This document shows positions 5,890-8,795 of a stretch of DNA of 8,795 nt, piece by piece. The notes under the pieces are model-generated. The model ran no database searches, was not told where the DNA came from, and saw only the letters and a program-made list of their open reading frames with translations. A program made the position numbers and the translations under genes. The DNA is from an uncultured Dyadobacter sp. (GTDB taxonomy: Bacteria > Bacteroidota > Bacteroidia > Cytophagales > Spirosomataceae): the NCBI GenBank assembly GCA_937880795.1, contig CALGRQ010000204.1, positions 1-8,795 on the forward strand. Reading direction: 5' to 3'. The number at the start of each line of letters is the position of its first letter. Position 1 is the first letter of the stretch.

Positions 5890-7803
5890 ATGGATTATTT
5901 TAAAAAGTTGCTCGATCTGTTAAAAATTGAGCGCGAAGAAGACAAGCAGTCATATATTAAACTCACCGAGAGCACCTCGGTCTCAGAGCGCCGCGCCGCT
6001 GGTATTTCATGGTATCCCATCGCTATACGCGGATCAGAAATGAGCCGTGGCGATTATTTGACTGTGGAAGTGGAACGTACTACGCATCACGATGTTTCAC
6101 ATCAGCTGAGATCAGGCTCTCCTGCCGTACTTTTTTCTAATCATGATCCCGGCAAAGACCGTGTAGAAGGAACCATTTCATATCAAAGTGGCAATCGACT
6201 CAAGATAACTTTAAAGACTGATGAGTTGCCTGAGTGGTCACGAGATGGAAAGTTAGGTATAGATGTGCTATTCGACGACAATAGCTACGACGAAATGCAA
6301 TCGGCATTAAAAGCAGCATCTACGAGGGCCGAGCATGAAGAACAAGGACGGTTGGTGAGGGTCTTAACTGGAAACAAGGAACCGTCATTCCGCGAGGATG
6401 TATATACACCGGTATTTCCTTCATTGAATTCATCGCAACAAGAGGCTGTTGGTAAAATATTGGCTGCTGGTGAAATTGCCATTATTCATGGTCCTCCGGG
6501 CACGGGTAAAACCACAACCCTGGTTAAAGCCATCAAAGCGTTGGTGGATCAGGAGCATAAAAAAATACTGGTAGTTGCCCCGAGTAATACTGCCGTAGAC
6601 TTGTTGAGCGAAAAACTGTCAGAAGAAGGTTTAAATGTTTTGAGGGTTGGAAATCCGGCTAGGGTTTCTGAACGATTGACAGCGCTTACTTTGGATAGTA
6701 AAATGTCGGGTCATAGCCGTATGAAAGAGATGAAAAACCTCCGCAAACAGGCTAATGAGTTTAAAAACATGGCGCATAAATACAAGCGCCAGTTTGGCAA
6801 ATCGGAGCGTGACCAACGGAAAGCTTTATTTGATGAGGCTCACCGGATCATGAAAGAGGTGGGGAATTCGGAGCAGTATATTATTGATGATGTGGTAGCC
6901 AGGGCGCAAGTTATTACGGCTACGCCGGTTGGGGCCAATCACTATACCATCCGTGAGGTTACTTACGGAACTGTTGTTATTGACGAGGCAGGACAGGCGC
7001 TAGAACCGGCTTGTTGGATCCCAATTCTTAAAGCAGAAAAGGTGGTTTTGGCCGGAGACCATTTTCAGTTAGCACCAACAATTAAGTCGGCTGAGGCAGC
7101 ACGTAACGGGTTAGCGCATACACTGCTTGAAAAATGTGCCCATATACATCCCGAGGCAGTTGTATTACTCGAAGAGCAATATCGGATGCATGCGTCCATC
7201 ATGGGATATTCATCACAGGTGTTTTACCAGGGGCGCCTGCAAGCACACGAATCGGTCGGTAAGCGTGTGTTGTTTCCGGGCGATATACCCTTAGCATTTA
7301 TCGACACAGCCGGGTGTGGTTTTGAGGAAAAGCTACAAGGGACGAGCTCGACCAACCCCGAAGAGGCCGTTTTTGTATTTAAGCATCTTACCCAACTTGT
7401 TCAGGAGTTGGTGACCAAAGGCTATACGCAGGATAACTTTCCAAGCATTGGGGTTATTTCACCCTATAAGCAACAAATTGCCTTGTTACAAGAGCAGTTG
7501 CAACACAGTCCTTTTTTACAAACTTTTGGGAGTAGCATATCTGTCAACACCATCGATAGTTTTCAAGGGCAGGAGCGGGATATTATCTACATCAGTATGA
7601 CCCGAAGCAATTCGGATGGAGATATAGGTTTTCTTGCTGATATCAGGCGTATGAACGTTGCTATGACACGGGCTCGAAAAAAACTGGTGGTGATTGGAGA
7701 TAGCGCAACGTTGTCAGTGCTTCCCTTTTATGCTGATTTTATTACTTATGCAGAAGGGCTAGATGCTTATAAAAGTGCATGGGAATTTGTCGAAAGTGTA
7801 TAG
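5890..7803 (+). CDS. SF1 DNA/RNA helicase, UPF1/IGHMBP2-like (AAA domain-containing)
   Basis: This 637-residue cytosolic ATPase has a complete set of superfamily 1 helicase motifs. The Q-motif region is LNSSQQEAV (179-187), motif I GPPGTGKT (201-208) and motif Ia VVAPSNTAVDLL (228-239). Motif II is DEAGQ (365-369), motif III GDHFQLAPT (389-397) and motif IV QYRMH (430-434). Motif V is VNTIDSFQGQERD (552-564) and motif VI RRMNVAMTRAR (586-596). The DEAG box, QYRMH and FQGQE place it in the SF1B UPF1-like group close to IGHMBP2. The N-terminal 170 residues (start MDYFKKLLDLLKIERE) form the beta-barrel-type 1B region, and residues 270-330 are a charged helical insert. There is no zinc or R3H domain. 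Members unwind DNA or RNA 5' to 3'; the bacterial role is not well defined. The length and N-terminus match what I remember of Bacteroidota homologues, so the ATG at 5890 is secure although it sits directly under the promoter. Confidence 0.94.
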   Translation: MDYFKKLLDLLKIEREEDKQSYIKLTESTSVSERRAAGISWYPIAIRGSEMSRGDYLTVEVERTTHHDVSHQLRSGSPAVLFSNHDPGKDRVEGTISYQSGNRLKITLKTDELPEWSRDGKLGIDVLFDDNSYDEMQSALKAASTRAEHEEQGRLVRVLTGNKEPSFREDVYTPVFPSLNSSQQEAVGKILAAGEIAIIHGPPGTGKTTTLVKAIKALVDQEHKKILVVAPSNTAVDLLSEKLSEEGLNVLRVGNPARVSERLTALTLDSKMSGHSRMKEMKNLRKQANEFKNMAHKYKRQFGKSERDQRKALFDEAHRIMKEVGNSEQYIIDDVVARAQVITATPVGANHYTIREVTYGTVVIDEAGQALEPACWIPILKAEKVVLAGDHFQLAPTIKSAEAARNGLAHTLLEKCAHIHPEAVVLLEEQYRMHASIMGYSSQVFYQGRLQAHESVGKRVLFPGDIPLAFIDTAGCGFEEKLQGTSSTNPEEAVFVFKHLTQLVQELVTKGYTQDNFPSIGVISPYKQQIALLQEQLQHSPFLQTFGSSISVNTIDSFQGQERDIIYISMTRSNSDGDIGFLADIRRMNVAMTRARKKLVVIGDSATLSVLPFYADFITYAEGLDAYKSAWEFVESV

Positions 7804-7854
7804 TATCCTGAAAAATTTAATATCACTTTTTCACTTAACGTAAAAATTATCGAC

Positions 7855-8795
7855 ATGGAATATAGGCAACTTGGAGCATCGGGTTTAAAGGTTCCGGTAC
7901 TCAGTTTAGGGACGGGTACTTTTGGAGGCACCGGCGATTTTTTTAAAGCCTGGGGAAATACGCAGGTGGATGAGGCGTCCCGGATGGTTAATTTATGTCT
8001 GGACGCTGGGATAACCTTTTTTGATACTGCTAATGTATATTCTCAGGGATTATCAGAGGAAATTCTGGGGAAAGCTATTATCGGTCTGCGAGATAAAATA
8101 TTGTTATCGACCAAAGCAACTTTCAAAATGGGTGAAGGACCCAACGATTATGGATCTTCCCGTTTTAATTTGATCGTGCGAAGATAGTTTGAGGCGCCTC
8201 AAAACCGACTATATCGATGTATATCATATGCATGGCTTTGATGGCAATACTCCTGTGGAGGAAACCTTATCGGCTTTAAATGAGTTAATCCGCAGCGGTA
8301 AAGTCCGATACATAGCCTGTTCAAATTTTTCTGGCTGGCATTTAATGAAGTCACTGTCGGTATCTGAGCGATATGGTTGGGCTAAATACATTGCGCATCA
8401 GGCACATTATTCTCTACTAAGTCGTGAGTTTGAGTGGGAATTAATGCCCTTGGCGCTGGATCAAAAAGTGGGCACGATGGGGTGGAGCCCGTTGTCGGCG
8501 GGTAGACTGTCGGGGAGATACAGGCGCAACGCCCCTATACCTACAGACGGGAGGATTGCCCAAGGTGGAGGAGAAGGCCCCGAACTTCCAAAGGAGGTTT
8601 TTTATCGTATTATTGATGTACTTGATGAGATTGCGCTTGAAACTGACAAGACCGTAGCTCAGGTTGCGCTCAATTGGGTGTTGCAGCGCCCAACGGTTAG
8701 TAATGTTGTCATAGGTGCGAGAAATGAAGAGCAGCTTATACAGAATTTGGGTGCAATAGGATGGAGTTTAACCATGGACCAAATCCAGAAACTAG
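7855..8795 (+). pseudogene. Aldo/keto reductase gene broken by a frameshift (3' end outside window)
   Basis: The first frame (7855-8187, 110 residues) begins MEYRQLGASGLKVPVLSLGT and holds three of the four catalytic residues of aldo/keto reductases: Asp57 and Tyr62 (DTANVYSQG) and Lys87 (STKATF). It stops at TAG (8185-8187). Without a gap the protein continues in the next frame from about 8183: DSLRRLKTDYIDVYHMHG with the catalytic His at 8231-8233, then GTMGWSPLSAGRL and, near the end, the NADPH-site motif VVIGARNEEQ. This frame is open to the window edge. Family members usually have about seven residues from LI to xSL before RRL-x-TDYID; here five residues plus one base remain, which fits loss of 5 nt. 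Both halves look otherwise intact, so the break is recent or a sequencing error. Intact, it would be a NADPH-dependent oxidoreductase of about 320-330 residues. The gap to the helicase is 51 bp and shows no clear promoter, so readthrough from the helicase is possible. Confidence 0.88.

Noticed and set aside
8176..8191. Programmed +1 frameshift in the aldo/keto reductase at AGA-TAG
   Set aside because: There is no prfB-like stimulator or slippery run. A simple +1 shift would leave the helix two residues shorter than the family pattern, and aldo/keto reductases are not known to use recoding. A 5-nt deletion or a sequencing error explains it better.

Overview
The window looks like chromosomal DNA of a Bacteroidota bacterium, most likely a relative of the Sphingobacteriaceae (Pedobacter, Sphingobacterium, Olivibacter). 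The reasons are a GC content that looks like the low forties, start codons preceded by AT-rich leaders with no Shine-Dalgarno sequence, a TTTG / TAnnTTTG promoter in front of the helicase gene, and protein types common in that phylum (a DUF4833 protein and an IGHMBP2-like helicase). The taxonomic placement is inference. Every gene I can support lies on the + strand.

Bases 2-2548 hold the end of a tightly packed operon: the C-terminal part of a flippase-like membrane protein (LPG_synthase_TM type), a HAD-superfamily hydrolase, a PfkB-family sugar kinase and a secreted DUF4833 protein. Junctions are 4-5 bp apart, or up to 51 bp before the kinase depending on its start. A membrane flippase, a phosphatase-like enzyme, a sugar/polyol kinase and an exported protein suggest a pathway for a phosphorylated polyol or a modified lipid headgroup. 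The genes that would name the product lie upstream, outside the window. Bases 2549-2930 are non-coding or decayed and contain a 13-bp perfect inverted repeat.

Bases 2931-3986 encode a secreted metallophosphoesterase, standing alone and closed by a strong intrinsic terminator (3988-4034). A second gap (4035-4312) precedes a two-gene unit with a 4-bp ATGA overlap: a CmoA-like (carboxy-SAM synthase family) protein and a multi-span membrane methyltransferase of the isoprenylcysteine/phospholipid methyltransferase type. This pair is the most intriguing part of the window, because CmoA normally serves CmoB in tRNA modification and here it is coupled to a membrane enzyme instead.

A good Bacteroidota promoter (5856-5885) then drives an SF1 helicase of the UPF1/IGHMBP2 type (5890-7803), with almost no room for a 5' leader. 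The window ends in an aldo/keto reductase gene (7855-8795, running off the edge). It is broken by a frameshift near base 8182 that looks like a recent 5-nt deletion, because both halves are otherwise intact.

I see no CRISPR array, insertion sequence, phage gene, tRNA or rRNA. Most of the window is ordinary core or accessory metabolism.
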